Shown here: in pieces, positions 8,063 to 15,894 of the stretch
Layout: each line of letters starts with the position of its first letter
Numbering within the stretch: the first letter of the stretch is position 1
Origin: Pseudomonadota bacterium
GTDB taxonomy: Bacteria; Myxococcota_A; Polyangia; Polyangiales; Polyangiaceae
Direction: 5' to 3'
DNA: 64,000 bases
Assembly: GCA_023431345.1 (NCBI GenBank)
Contig: JAEYWK010000214.1
Location: forward strand, 19,481 to 83,480
Position numbers and translations under genes: made by a program
Notes under the pieces: model-generated
Seen by the model: only the letters and a program-made list of their open reading frames with translations
What the model was told of the DNA's origin: nothing
Database searches by the model: none

Positions 8063-8296
8063 ATGCAAGCCTTGAAGCTGTCACTGCTCGACTCCGAGCT
8101 CCCCACGCGTCCGATCAACGAGCGTCCGTTGCCGCGCCTCGAGACCGCCCCGAGCGCGCGCACCCACCTGATGCTCGTGCCCGCGCCGAAGCCCACGCCG
8201 CGCTCGCTCGCCTGGGCACGCCGCAAAGGTACCGAAGCGTTCGACGCCGCGCGCCTCACGTCGATGTTACGCGCTGAGCGCTTGAACCTCGGCTGA
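8063..8296 (+). CDS. small hypothetical protein
   Basis: A 77-residue frame starting at ATG 8063. It is basic, proline-rich in the middle and has no signal peptide or recognisable domain. The only Shine-Dalgarno-like element is a weak AAGAG about 10 nt upstream. The same frame is open to 7721, but that part is arginine-rich and repeat-derived, so I do not include it. Weakly supported; it may be non-coding. Confidence 0.35.
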   Translation: MQALKLSLLDSELPTRPINERPLPRLETAPSARTHLMLVPAPKPTPRSLAWARRKGTEAFDAARLTSMLRAERLNLG

Positions 8297-8344
8297 GGCT
8301 CGCGCTGGGCCGCCCGCGCGCGCGCTTGCGGCTGGTTCGGCGCC

Positions 8345-9241
8345 TCAAGTGAGGGGAACGCGCGAGAGCTTGTCGGGGTTGCGCACCATGTAGATCGCGA
8401 CGATGCGCTCGCCGGTGATGGCGAGGGCCGTCGTCTGCGGTAGCCCGCCGTCGCTGAACGTGATGAAGCCGGGCAAGCCGTCGATGCGCGCTGCCCGGTA
8501 ACCGGTGGGAGCTTGGCGGCCGGCCTTCCGCGAGAGACCCGCGTAGAAACGCGCCACGCGTGAGCAACTGAGCAACGGCTTGGTAGCGGCGACCCGCTTA
8601 CCCCCGCCATCGGAGTACAGGACGACGTCCTCGGCGAGGAGCTGAGAGAGCGCCGAGACGTCTCCCGCCCGTGAGGCGACGTAGAACGCGTGAGCGATCT
8701 CCGCGCCGCGCTCGGGCGAGACGTCGAAGCGCGGGCGTGACTCCTTGACGTGCTCACGCGCTCGCGCCGCGAGCTTGCGGCACGCGGCGGGCTCGCGATC
8801 GAGCGTGGCCGCGACCTCGTTCAGGCCCATCTCGAACACGTCGTGCAGCAGAAATGCGGCGCGCTCGAGCGGAGAGAGCCGCTCGAGCGCCAGCATCAGG
8901 GTCAAAGTCACGTCATCGCTCACCGCCTGCTCGCCGTCGAAGATCGGCTCCGGCAGCCAAGGCCCAACGTAGGTTTCGCGCTGCCGGCGCGCGGACTTGA
9001 GCCTGTCCAGGCACAGGCGCGTCACCGTCCGCGACAAGAACGCAGCAGGGGAGTCGACCTCGGCGGAGACGCGCTGGAAGCGGACGAGCGCGTCCTGCAC
9101 GGCGTCTTCGGCCTCCGCTACGGAGCCGAGCATGCGGTAGGCGATGCGCACCAAGCGGGGCCGCACGGCGCTGACGATGTCCGGCTCAAGCTGTGGCACG
9201 GCTCGGCTGCGTAGGGTGAACGCGCTTGAAGCCGACCGCAA
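8345..9241 (-). CDS. ECF41-family sigma factor (SigJ-like)
   Basis: 298 residues. A sigma-2 domain (IAYRMLGSVAEAEDAVQDA) and a sigma-4 domain are joined by a linker with YVGPWLPEP (91-99), the hallmark of ECF41. A C-terminal SnoaL/NTF2-like extension carries DGGGK and NPDKL. In ECF41 sigmas this extension regulates activity in place of an anti-sigma factor. It overlaps the end of the partner gene by 56 nt with the ATG at 9241. A GTG at 9199 would give a 14-nt overlap and a more typical N-terminus, but it has no clear ribosome binding site. It should recognise the promoter at 9685-9711, making the pair self-regulated. Confidence 0.92.
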   Translation of the reverse strand: MRSASSAFTLRSRAVPQLEPDIVSAVRPRLVRIAYRMLGSVAEAEDAVQDALVRFQRVSAEVDSPAAFLSRTVTRLCLDRLKSARRQRETYVGPWLPEPIFDGEQAVSDDVTLTLMLALERLSPLERAAFLLHDVFEMGLNEVAATLDREPAACRKLAARAREHVKESRPRFDVSPERGAEIAHAFYVASRAGDVSALSQLLAEDVVLYSDGGGKRVAATKPLLSCSRVARFYAGLSRKAGRQAPTGYRAARIDGLPGFITFSDGGLPQTTALAITGERIVAIYMVRNPDKLSRVPLT

Positions 9242-9647
9242 TGCGGTTCCAGCCGTTGATGGCGACGATCAGCATGGTCAGGTTCACTCGCTCGCTCTCC
9301 GAGAAGTGCTCCGAGAGCTCTGCGTAGTCGCGATCAGGGGCGCCCGTCTGCGAGATGAGCGTGAGCGCTTCCGTCCACGCCAGCGCTGCGCGTTCGCGCG
9401 GCGTGAACAGCGGTGACTCGCGCCACGTGCCGAGCAGGTAGAGTCGCTCTTCGGTCTCGCCCTCGCTACGAGCGTGGGCCGTGTGCAGGTGCACGCAGAA
9501 CGCGCAGCCGTTGATCTGGGATGCGCGCGTCTTGACTAGCAACATGAGGCTCGTCTCGAGGCCCGCGCCGCGGACGCGCTCTTCGAGCTGCCTCATGGCC
9601 TGCATGACCTCGGGAGAAGCTTGGAACGGATCGAGTCTGGCTTTCAT
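9186..9647 (-). CDS. carboxymuconolactone decarboxylase/AhpD-like protein, ECF41 partner
   Basis: 153 residues of the CMD/AhpD-like alpha-helical family. The catalytic CxxC is in CAFCVHLHTAHAR, with the following His typical of AhpD-like peroxidase/thiol-active members. Genes for CMD proteins or oxidoreductases are the characteristic neighbours and targets of ECF41 sigmas, and here the sigma gene follows directly. A role in redox or alkyl-hydroperoxide chemistry is likely; the substrate is unknown. It starts at ATG 9647, 38 bp from the -10 of an ECF41-type promoter. Confidence 0.9.
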   Translation of the reverse strand: MKARLDPFQASPEVMQAMRQLEERVRGAGLETSLMLLVKTRASQINGCAFCVHLHTAHARSEGETEERLYLLGTWRESPLFTPRERAALAWTEALTLISQTGAPDRDYAELSEHFSESERVNLTMLIVAINGWNRIAVGFKRVHPTQPSRATA

Positions 9648-9684
9648 GGTGATTCATCGCCGCTGGGGCGCCCTTCGTTGACAA

Positions 9685-9711
9685 GACGAGCGACCTGGGC
9701 GCGGTGTGACA
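9685..9711 (-). promoter_or_regulatory. ECF41-type promoter
   Basis: On the minus strand TGTCACA (9705-9711), 16 bp, then CGTC (9685-9688). This is the published ECF41 target motif with its usual spacing. It precedes the CMD-sigma operon, implying positive autoregulation. Confidence 0.85.
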
Positions 9712-9911
9712 TGCGTTTCGACTCGAGCTTCCGGCGCGCTGGCCTTTCGCTCCGGTCTGCCAGTGAGGGCGGAACACGGAGGCGCGCTGCCCGTGCCTCT
9801 GCGCTACCGCTTTCGCTGACACTTCAACGTCGGGCTGAGCGTCAGCGTTAGCGGGGCCTGTGGATAGCCCGATTCCATCGACAAGCTGCGCGCCGCGCGC
9901 GGCCGCGCTCG

Positions 9912-9939
9912 TTGAACTTGCACTCTTTCGGGTTATGAC
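9912..9939 (+). promoter_or_regulatory. candidate sigma70 promoter
   Basis: TTGAAC (9912-9917) and TATGAC (9934-9939) separated by 16 bp, just before the zinc-ribbon hypothetical gene. If used, the transcript would start very near the start codon. Confidence 0.4.
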
Positions 9940-9953
9940 TAAGGTTATTGGCC

Positions 9954-10397
9954 GTGCAGCTCCTGCCGACGCACTGTCGTGAGTGTGGCGCCGTGGCCCT
10001 ATCGCCGCGTAGCGTGCAGAACCAAGTTGCAGCGCCCTGCGCTACCTGTGAGGGCCAAGCCTTCGTGGTGCCTGGCCCTAGCTTTGGGGAGCACGAACGC
10101 GCGCTGTTCGATTGGTTGGTGCAGGTCGCGCGCTACGCGCAGCTGCGCCCCGCTGAAGCGCAGCGGCTTTGCATCGAGATCGAGATGGGCCTAGCGAGCG
10201 CCGATCAGCCCGAGACATTTGCCAGGCTGACCAAGCGCTTCGCCTCACTGGCCGAGCTCGCTCCCCAGCTGGCTGAGTCGCCGGCGCGCTTGGCGCGGGC
10301 GCTGCGTATGCTCGAAACGATCCTCAACGCGCTGTCGATCCCCGGCAAGTCGTTGTCGCTCTCGACGTCGCCCGTCGTCTCGCGTCGGCAGGCCTGA
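9954..10397 (+). CDS. hypothetical protein with N-terminal zinc-ribbon-like CxxC pairs
   Basis: 147 residues. Two CxxC pairs (CREC, CATC) near the N-terminus, about 20 residues apart, suggest a small zinc ribbon. The rest is predicted helical with no known domain. I choose GTG 9954 because AAGG lies 9 nt upstream; a TTG at 9948 is also possible. It probably acts in the cytoplasm, as no signal or membrane segment is seen. Family not recognised. Confidence 0.65.
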   Translation: MQLLPTHCRECGAVALSPRSVQNQVAAPCATCEGQAFVVPGPSFGEHERALFDWLVQVARYAQLRPAEAQRLCIEIEMGLASADQPETFARLTKRFASLAELAPQLAESPARLARALRMLETILNALSIPGKSLSLSTSPVVSRRQA

Positions 10398-10420
10398 GCC
10401 TCGCGAATCGAGACCGTGCA

Positions 10421-10924
10421 TCAGCCGCCGACGCTGGTGTTGGGGAGCGGCAGCGCTTTGGTGCCGCGAGCCTTGAAGAACTCGCGCCAGCTTCCGCCCG
10501 GTTGGCGCTCCGTCCACAGAGCCTCGAGCGCGTTGCCCTCTTCAATGACGCGCAGCTCGCAGCGCACCTCGCGCATCTCCTCGTCGTTCCCGCTCGCGCT
10601 GCCGTTGAGCTCGAGCACGTCGCCGCGCGCGGTGACCGTCCAGGCTCGCTCTTGCCCGTCGTTGTAATAAGCCTGTGAAACGAGGGCGTCGCCGCGACGC
10701 CCGAAGACCTCGACGCACGCCGCTGAGCGCGAGCCGAAGCGCCCGTCGAGCCGATGGATGAGGAAGGCCCCACCTTCGAGCCACTCGTAGGTATCCACTG
10801 ACACGAAAGGACCCGCCGGCCCGAAAGGCCCTTCCTGCAGCTCACCCTCCAGGTGCCATTTACCGACGAGGCCAATGAGCGGTTCGAGGCCAGGCGCGGG
10901 AGTCACGTGCTTATGTTGAGTCAT
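10421..10924 (-). CDS. DUF1579-like protein
   Basis: 167 residues, soluble, no signal. It opens with LIGLVGKWHLEGEL and continues through beta-rich segments (TYEWLEGGAFLIHRLDG), resembling the DUF1579/lipocalin-like family that also includes stand-alone enzyme-like proteins of unknown function. I chose ATG 10924 because GGGAG lies about 7 nt upstream; an ATG at 10942 would add six residues. It is convergent with the zinc-ribbon gene. No operon partner; function unknown. Confidence 0.7.
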   Translation of the reverse strand: MTQHKHVTPAPGLEPLIGLVGKWHLEGELQEGPFGPAGPFVSVDTYEWLEGGAFLIHRLDGRFGSRSAACVEVFGRRGDALVSQAYYNDGQERAWTVTARGDVLELNGSASGNDEEMREVRCELRVIEEGNALEALWTERQPGGSWREFFKARGTKALPLPNTSVGG

Positions 10925-10981
10925 GCGCGGCTCCCGTCGCAAAGCCCATGCCTCGCCTCGCCGGCTTAGGCCTCGCCGGCT

Positions 10982-11176
10982 CTAACTCGGTTGCTTCGGA
11001 GAGCGTTGCCGCTCGTTGCCGTCCTTGTCGTGGCTGGTGCGGGGGTCGCCTTGCTTGTCGGGGGCGACCTTGGAGCTTTTGTCGTCGGGCACCTTGGCGC
11101 TTTCGTGACGTTTCGTCTCAGGATGCGGATCTTGCCCGCCTGGCTGAGGCTGGCGCTGCTTCTGTTGCTCGGTCAT
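10982..11176 (-). CDS. small hydrophilic, disordered protein
   Basis: 64 residues almost entirely of Gln, Pro, Lys, Asp and Ser, with no hydrophobic core. Such proteins are common as small stress-related or linker-like proteins, but no family is recognised. It starts at ATG 11176 without a clear ribosome binding site, 28 bp downstream of the fliP-like stop on the same strand. It may simply be a chance frame. Confidence 0.4.
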   Translation of the reverse strand: MTEQQKQRQPQPGGQDPHPETKRHESAKVPDDKSSKVAPDKQGDPRTSHDKDGNERQRSPKQPS

Positions 11177-11204
11177 GCGCTGCTAGCCAGCAAAGCGCAT
11201 GCCG

Positions 11205-11879
11205 TTAGAACTTGTAGCCGGTCACCAGCGCTTGCGCCAAAAGGCCCCAGCCGTCGATGGCCACGAATAGCAGCAGCTTGAACGGCAGGCTGACCTGCGT
11301 CGGGTTCAGCATCTGCATCCCCAGCGCGAGCAGCACGTTGGCGACGACCAGATCGATCACCAAGAACGGCAAATAGATCGCGAACCCGAGCGCGAACGCT
11401 TCGAGCAGCTCCGTCACCACGAACGCGGGGACCACCACCGTCAAGTCGTCGCGACCCACGCGGTCCTTCTCGGCCGGTGGGCGCGCCGCGCGCGCGATCT
11501 CGAAGAAGCGCCGTCGCTCGCGATCGGAGGCGTTTTGCGTCAAGAAGCTCTGCACCGGCTCTTTGATGGCGGCGCTGACGCCGATGAGCCAGTCGGTGGT
11601 GTCTGCTTGTGCGGCGGGCTCGAGCAGAGGCGCTACTCGGTCGTTCAAGCGCGAGCCGAGCGGCGCCATCGCCAGCAGGGTCAGCGCCCCCGCGAAGGCC
11701 ATGATCACGGTGCTCGATGGCACATTTTGCGCGCCGATCGCCCCGCGCACGATCTGAAGCACGGTGGAGATCTTCACGAAGGACGTCAGCGTCATGAACG
11801 CGAAGGGCAGCAGCGTCGCGACGCCGAGCGCGATGATCAGCGTCACCGGGCGCGCGAAGAGATCCGGAGTCGCGTTCAC
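11205..11879 (-). CDS. FliP/SctR-family type III export apparatus protein
   Basis: 224 residues with four hydrophobic segments. The conserved SctR/FliP block LPFAFMTLTSFVKISTVL, followed by the RGAIGAQNVPSS stretch, is present, and the C-terminal part has the typical MQMLNPTQVSLPFKLLLFV. This is the core ring-forming protein of the flagellar or injectisome export gate in the inner membrane. It has no N-terminal signal peptide, which is closer to SctR than to many FliP. It overlaps the fliO-like gene by ATGA. No fliQ/sctS or fliR/sctT follows. Confidence 0.88.
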   Translation of the reverse strand: MNATPDLFARPVTLIIALGVATLLPFAFMTLTSFVKISTVLQIVRGAIGAQNVPSSTVIMAFAGALTLLAMAPLGSRLNDRVAPLLEPAAQADTTDWLIGVSAAIKEPVQSFLTQNASDRERRRFFEIARAARPPAEKDRVGRDDLTVVVPAFVVTELLEAFALGFAIYLPFLVIDLVVANVLLALGMQMLNPTQVSLPFKLLLFVAIDGWGLLAQALVTGYKF

Positions 11880-12253
11880 GTCGAGTCCTCCTGCCGCTGG
11901 GGTTCGGTCGAGCCGACGTTCGCGGGCCGCTCCTTCACGCCGACGGCGCGCTTCAGCACCTCGGCGAACGAGCGCGGCTCCACCGCCACCTCCGCCGGCA
12001 GGGCCGCGCGCGGCAGCTCGCCGAGCTTCTGGAGCGCGTTCTCCGACGCCGCGAGCACGTAGACGGTCTCCCCGACTCGCACCAAGTACACGGCGCGGCG
12101 ACCTTCGAGCGGCAGTCGCGCGACGAGCTCGAGCGGCCCCCCGAGCTTGCCTACTCCTGCTCGGCGCAGCACGCTCAGCAAGAGGATGGAGAGCGCGACC
12201 ACCGCCGCGAGCGTGAGCAGGGTCTCCACCACGTACCGCGAGAGCGGTGTCAT
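11876..12253 (-). CDS. FliO-like membrane protein
   Basis: 125 residues. One N-terminal transmembrane helix (about 8-28) is followed by a small soluble domain with PLELVARLPLEGRRAVYLV and VGETVYVLAASENAL, the typical FliO/MopB pattern of a beta-rich domain. FliO assists FliP assembly in flagellar export. It sits directly upstream of the FliP/SctR gene with a 4-nt overlap. The combination of FliO with a SctR-like protein is flagellar in character, but no other flagellar gene is in the window. Confidence 0.75.
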   Translation of the reverse strand: MTPLSRYVVETLLTLAAVVALSILLLSVLRRAGVGKLGGPLELVARLPLEGRRAVYLVRVGETVYVLAASENALQKLGELPRAALPAEVAVEPRSFAEVLKRAVGVKERPANVGSTEPQRQEDST

Positions 12254-12420
12254 TGCGGGGCGCAGACTACACGCTGGATGCCGGTCGGAACAGCGCCGAC
12301 CTCGCGCGCCGCGTCCGCTGACGCCAGACCGGCGTGAGAGCCGATGGGGTGAGGGAGCGGCCGGCTCCAGGCAGGTTTGTGGCGGACGCGGAGCGTGCTC
12401 TGCTCCCCCGCGAGGAAGTC

Positions 12421-13188
12421 ATGACCGAAAAGCGCACGTACGCCCCCGGGTTTCGTTTGGATGGCAAGGTAGCCCTGGTGACGGGGGCCAGCCGAGGTAT
12501 CGGCTACGGGCTCGCGCGAGCCCTGGCCGAGGTGGGGGCGAAGGTGGCGGTGAGCGCTCGCGACGCGCGGGCCTTGGCCGAGCTTTCTCGGACGATCCCC
12601 GGGTCTCTGAGCGTGCCGATGGACATGCGCAGCGTCACCTCGATCCGTGAAGGGGTGGCGCGCGTCGAAGAGCATTTCGGACGCCTGGATATCTTGGTCA
12701 ACAACGCCGGCTTGGGCGCCAATCACCCTGCGCTCGACGTCACCGAGGCCGATTGGGACGAGATGATGGCCGTGAACCTCAAGGGTCTATTCTTCTGTGC
12801 CCAAGCGGCGGCGCGAGGCATGGTCCAGCGCGGGTACGGGCGCATCATCAACATGAGCTCGCAGGCGAGCGTGGTGGGCATCGTGGATCACGCCGTTTAC
12901 TGCGCCTCGAAGGGCGGCGTGAACCAGCTCACGCGCGTGATGGCGCTCGAGTGGTCGAAGCTGGGCGTGACCGTCAACGCGGTCGGACCGACTTTCATCT
13001 ACACGCCCGGCACGGCGGAGCGCCTCGACGATCCCGAGTACCGCGCGAACGTGCTGCGCCGCATTCCCGCCAATCAGATCGGGGACATCTCCGACGTCGC
13101 AGGCGCCGTCATCTATCTAGCGTCCGACGCCGCCAAGCTCGTCTCAGGGACGTGCCTGCTCGTCGATGGTGCTTGGACGGCGCAGTAG
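12421..13188 (+). CDS. short-chain dehydrogenase/reductase
   Basis: 255 residues of the classical SDR family. The cofactor motif TGASRGIG is at residues 21-28, NNAG follows, and the catalytic YxxxK is at Tyr160/Lys164. The length and the C-terminal LVDGAWTA fit gluconate-5-dehydrogenase or sugar-alcohol/3-oxoacyl reductase types. I start at ATG 12421 because GAGGAAG lies just upstream; the frame extends to 12334 without support. It is convergent with the sugar ABC operon (22 bp between stops), so a sugar or polyol substrate is possible but not shown. Confidence 0.9.
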   Translation: MTEKRTYAPGFRLDGKVALVTGASRGIGYGLARALAEVGAKVAVSARDARALAELSRTIPGSLSVPMDMRSVTSIREGVARVEEHFGRLDILVNNAGLGANHPALDVTEADWDEMMAVNLKGLFFCAQAAARGMVQRGYGRIINMSSQASVVGIVDHAVYCASKGGVNQLTRVMALEWSKLGVTVNAVGPTFIYTPGTAERLDDPEYRANVLRRIPANQIGDISDVAGAVIYLASDAAKLVSGTCLLVDGAWTAQ

Positions 13189-13210
13189 CCGGGGCGGGGA
13201 GGGGGAACAG

Positions 13211-14305
13211 CTAAGCGGCGGGGCTCTTGGCGCCCACGGATGGCGCCTGACTACTGCCCCCCGGGGGGGGGCCCGCGGGTTTCGGTGCCGCCGCTTCTTT
13301 CAGTCGTCTTGCCGCCTGCACCATATGCACGACCTGATCGAGGATCACCGCCACCAAGATGACGGCGCCGACGATGATGAAGGTCCAGTTCGGGTTGAGG
13401 CGCCAGATGCGCGCGATGCCGTCCGGATCCGTGTACGGGATCTGGAACATGTTGATGCCGTTGTCGATGACGCGCATGATCGCGGTGCCGATCAAGATGC
13501 CGAAGATCGTGCCCTCGCCGCCGCGCAGCGAGCAGCCGCCGAGCACCGCCGCCGCGATCGCGTAAAGCTCGTAGGAGACGCCGACCTGCTGCGACATCTG
13601 GCCGATGTAAGCGGCGTAGCAGATGCCGGCGATGCCCGCGGTACCGGCCGAGATCACGTAGGTGAGCAGCTCGACGCGGTTGACGTTGATGCCGGAGTAG
13701 CGAGCGGCGTCGCGGTTGCCGCCGATCGCGTAGATGTAGCGGCCGAGCACCGTGTAGTGCAGCACGTAGGCGCCCAGGCCAGCGACGGCCAGGAAAATCA
13801 CGGTGGGCCAGCCGATCAGCGGGTCACGGCCGAGGTGGAGCAGGCCGCCGCTCGACAGGTTCAGGAGCGGCGAGTTGCCCATGCTGATCACGCCGCCTTC
13901 GACGATCGTCTGCGACACGCCGCGCAGGAGCAGCATGCCACCGAGCGTGACGATGAACGGCTGCAGCTTCAGGCGCGTGATGAGCAGACCTTGCAGCACG
14001 CCGACCACCACGGCCGCCACCAGCGCGACCGTGATGCCGACCCAAAGCGGGTAGCCGAGGCCGCCCGTCTCCGTCGACGACATGCGGGCGATGATCACGC
14101 CCGTGAGCCCCACCACCGAGCCGATCGACAAGTCGATACCGCCGGTGATGATCACGAACGCGATGCCGATCGCGAAGATTCCGAGCATCGAGATTTGGCG
14201 CGTCGTGTTGACGATGTTCGACGCGCCCAAGAAATCCGAGTTCGAGGTCCAGAGCGCGATGCACATGAGCACCAGCGCGATCAACATTCCGAGCTCACGC
14301 CTCAT
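13211..14305 (-). CDS. sugar ABC transporter permease (RbsC-like)
   Basis: 364 residues with about 8-10 transmembrane helices, in the BPD_transp_2 family (RbsC/XylH). Landmarks are GIDLSIGSVVGLTGVI and the loop AVLGGCSLRGGEGTI. It forms the inner-membrane channel of a ribose/xylose/galactose-type importer. It overlaps the ATPase stop by ATGA (14302-14305). The last 30 residues are a Pro/Ala/Gly-rich extension not usual in the family. Exact sugar unknown. Confidence 0.92.
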   Translation of the reverse strand: MRRELGMLIALVLMCIALWTSNSDFLGASNIVNTTRQISMLGIFAIGIAFVIITGGIDLSIGSVVGLTGVIIARMSSTETGGLGYPLWVGITVALVAAVVVGVLQGLLITRLKLQPFIVTLGGMLLLRGVSQTIVEGGVISMGNSPLLNLSSGGLLHLGRDPLIGWPTVIFLAVAGLGAYVLHYTVLGRYIYAIGGNRDAARYSGINVNRVELLTYVISAGTAGIAGICYAAYIGQMSQQVGVSYELYAIAAAVLGGCSLRGGEGTIFGILIGTAIMRVIDNGINMFQIPYTDPDGIARIWRLNPNWTFIIVGAVILVAVILDQVVHMVQAARRLKEAAAPKPAGPPPGGSSQAPSVGAKSPAA

Positions 14306-15861
14306 GACGCTGCCACATTGCTTTCCCCGGTGCTTTCGGGCCTACCGGTCATCAATCCTGCGATCGCGAGCTGCGTGAGCTCGTGTCGTTCGAGCACGCC
14401 TTTGAGGCGCCGTTCGTGCATGACGACCACGCGATCGCTCATGCCGATAGTCTCTTCCATGTCGGAGCTCACCATCAGGATGGTGATGCCCTGGTCCGCC
14501 AAGTCAGCCATGTGGCGGTAAATCTCGGCCTTGGCCCCGACGTCGATGCCGCGCGTCGGCTCGTCCAAGATCAGCACCTTGGGCGCCATCGCCAGCCACT
14601 TGGCGAGCACGACCTTCTGCTGATTGCCGCCGGACAGGTTCACGACCGCTTGCCGGATCGAGGGCGTCTTGGTGCGCAGGCGCTTCACGCCGTTCTCCGC
14701 GACCTCGGTCTCGGTCTTGCGATCGAGCCAGCCGAAGGCGGCGTAGCTCGCGACGTTGGGGAGGGAGGTGTTCTGCGCCACCGTCATCGGCAGCACGAGG
14801 CCGTGCCGCTTGCGGTCCTCCGGCGCCAGGTAGACGCCGGCGTCGATGGCGTCGCGCGGCGCCCCCGGCTGGTAATCACGACCGTCGAGCTTCATCGAGC
14901 CCGAGAGCGCGGGAGTGACGCCGAAGATGGCTTCCATCAGCTCGGTGCGCCCGGCGCCGATCAGGCCTGCGAAGCCGAGGATCTCGCCTTTGCGCGCGGT
15001 GAAGCTGGCTTTGTCGGGAGCGCCGGGGACGACCAGGTCGACCACCTCGAGCATCGGCTCGGTGGAGGTGCGCTCGCGCTTCTCCGGAAAGTACTCGTTG
15101 CTCAGCTCGCGCCCGACCATCAGCGCCACGACTTTGTCGTGCGTGGCCTCGGCCCGCAGCAGATCACCCACGTAGCGGCCGTCACGGAGCACGGTGATGC
15201 GATCGGACAGATCCATCACCTCTTGCATACGGTGCGAGATGTAGATGATGCCGATGCCATCGGACTTCAGCTGACGAATGATCTTGAACAGCTGCTCGGA
15301 CTCGGCGCTGGCGAGCGACGAGGTCGGCTCGTCCATGATGATGATGCGGGCCTTCGTGGACAGCGCCTTGGCGATCTCCACCATCTGCATCTGGCCGGCC
15401 GTCAGCCGCGACACCGGCGTCGTCACCGGCATCTTCAGGCCCACGCGCGCGATCAGCTCCGCCGCGCGCGCGTTCATCTTCGGGCGGTTGAGCGGACCGA
15501 GCAGCCCGCCCTTGGCGCCCTCTGCGCCCAAGAAGATGTTCGACGTGATGTCGAGGTTCGGCGCCAGCATCAGCTCCTGATGGATCAGGGCGATGCCGCT
15601 CGCCTTCGAGTCCTTCACGCCATCGAAGCTGACCGGCTGACCATCGATGCTGATCTCGCCTTCGTCGGGCGGCTGTACGCCGCCCAAGATCTTCATCAAG
15701 GTGCTCTTGCCGGCGCCGTTCTCGCCCATCAGCGCGAGCACTTCGCCGGCTCTGAGCGAGAGCGAGACGCCCTGCAGCGCCACCACGCCCGGGAAGCGCT
15801 TGGTGATGCCCCGCATCTTGAGGAGAGGGGGGGGCGTCTCGCTATTCGAAGGCTCGCTCAT
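14302..15861 (-). CDS. sugar ABC transporter ATPase, two NBDs (RbsA-like)
   Basis: 519 residues with two ATPase halves, as in RbsA, MglA and XylG. The first half has Walker A GENGAGKST and signature LTAGQMQMVEIAKAL (usual LSxGQ). The second half carries the degenerate P-loop GLIGAGRTEL and signature LSGGNQQKV, as normal for this family. Walker B IIMDEPTS is in the first half and LILDEPTR in the second. It drives sugar import with the permease downstream and the binding protein upstream (33 bp). Confidence 0.93.
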   Translation of the reverse strand: MSEPSNSETPPPLLKMRGITKRFPGVVALQGVSLSLRAGEVLALMGENGAGKSTLMKILGGVQPPDEGEISIDGQPVSFDGVKDSKASGIALIHQELMLAPNLDITSNIFLGAEGAKGGLLGPLNRPKMNARAAELIARVGLKMPVTTPVSRLTAGQMQMVEIAKALSTKARIIIMDEPTSSLASAESEQLFKIIRQLKSDGIGIIYISHRMQEVMDLSDRITVLRDGRYVGDLLRAEATHDKVVALMVGRELSNEYFPEKRERTSTEPMLEVVDLVVPGAPDKASFTARKGEILGFAGLIGAGRTELMEAIFGVTPALSGSMKLDGRDYQPGAPRDAIDAGVYLAPEDRKRHGLVLPMTVAQNTSLPNVASYAAFGWLDRKTETEVAENGVKRLRTKTPSIRQAVVNLSGGNQQKVVLAKWLAMAPKVLILDEPTRGIDVGAKAEIYRHMADLADQGITILMVSSDMEETIGMSDRVVVMHERRLKGVLERHELTQLAIAGLMTGRPESTGESNVAAS

Positions 15862-15894
15862 TGCGTCTCGGTCTACTTTTCTGGCTCGGGGGGC

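Noticed and set aside
7684..8757. 357-residue Ser/Arg-rich minus-strand frame
   Set aside because: Runs over the repeat region and into the antisense-like frame of the sigma gene; no start signal or domain.
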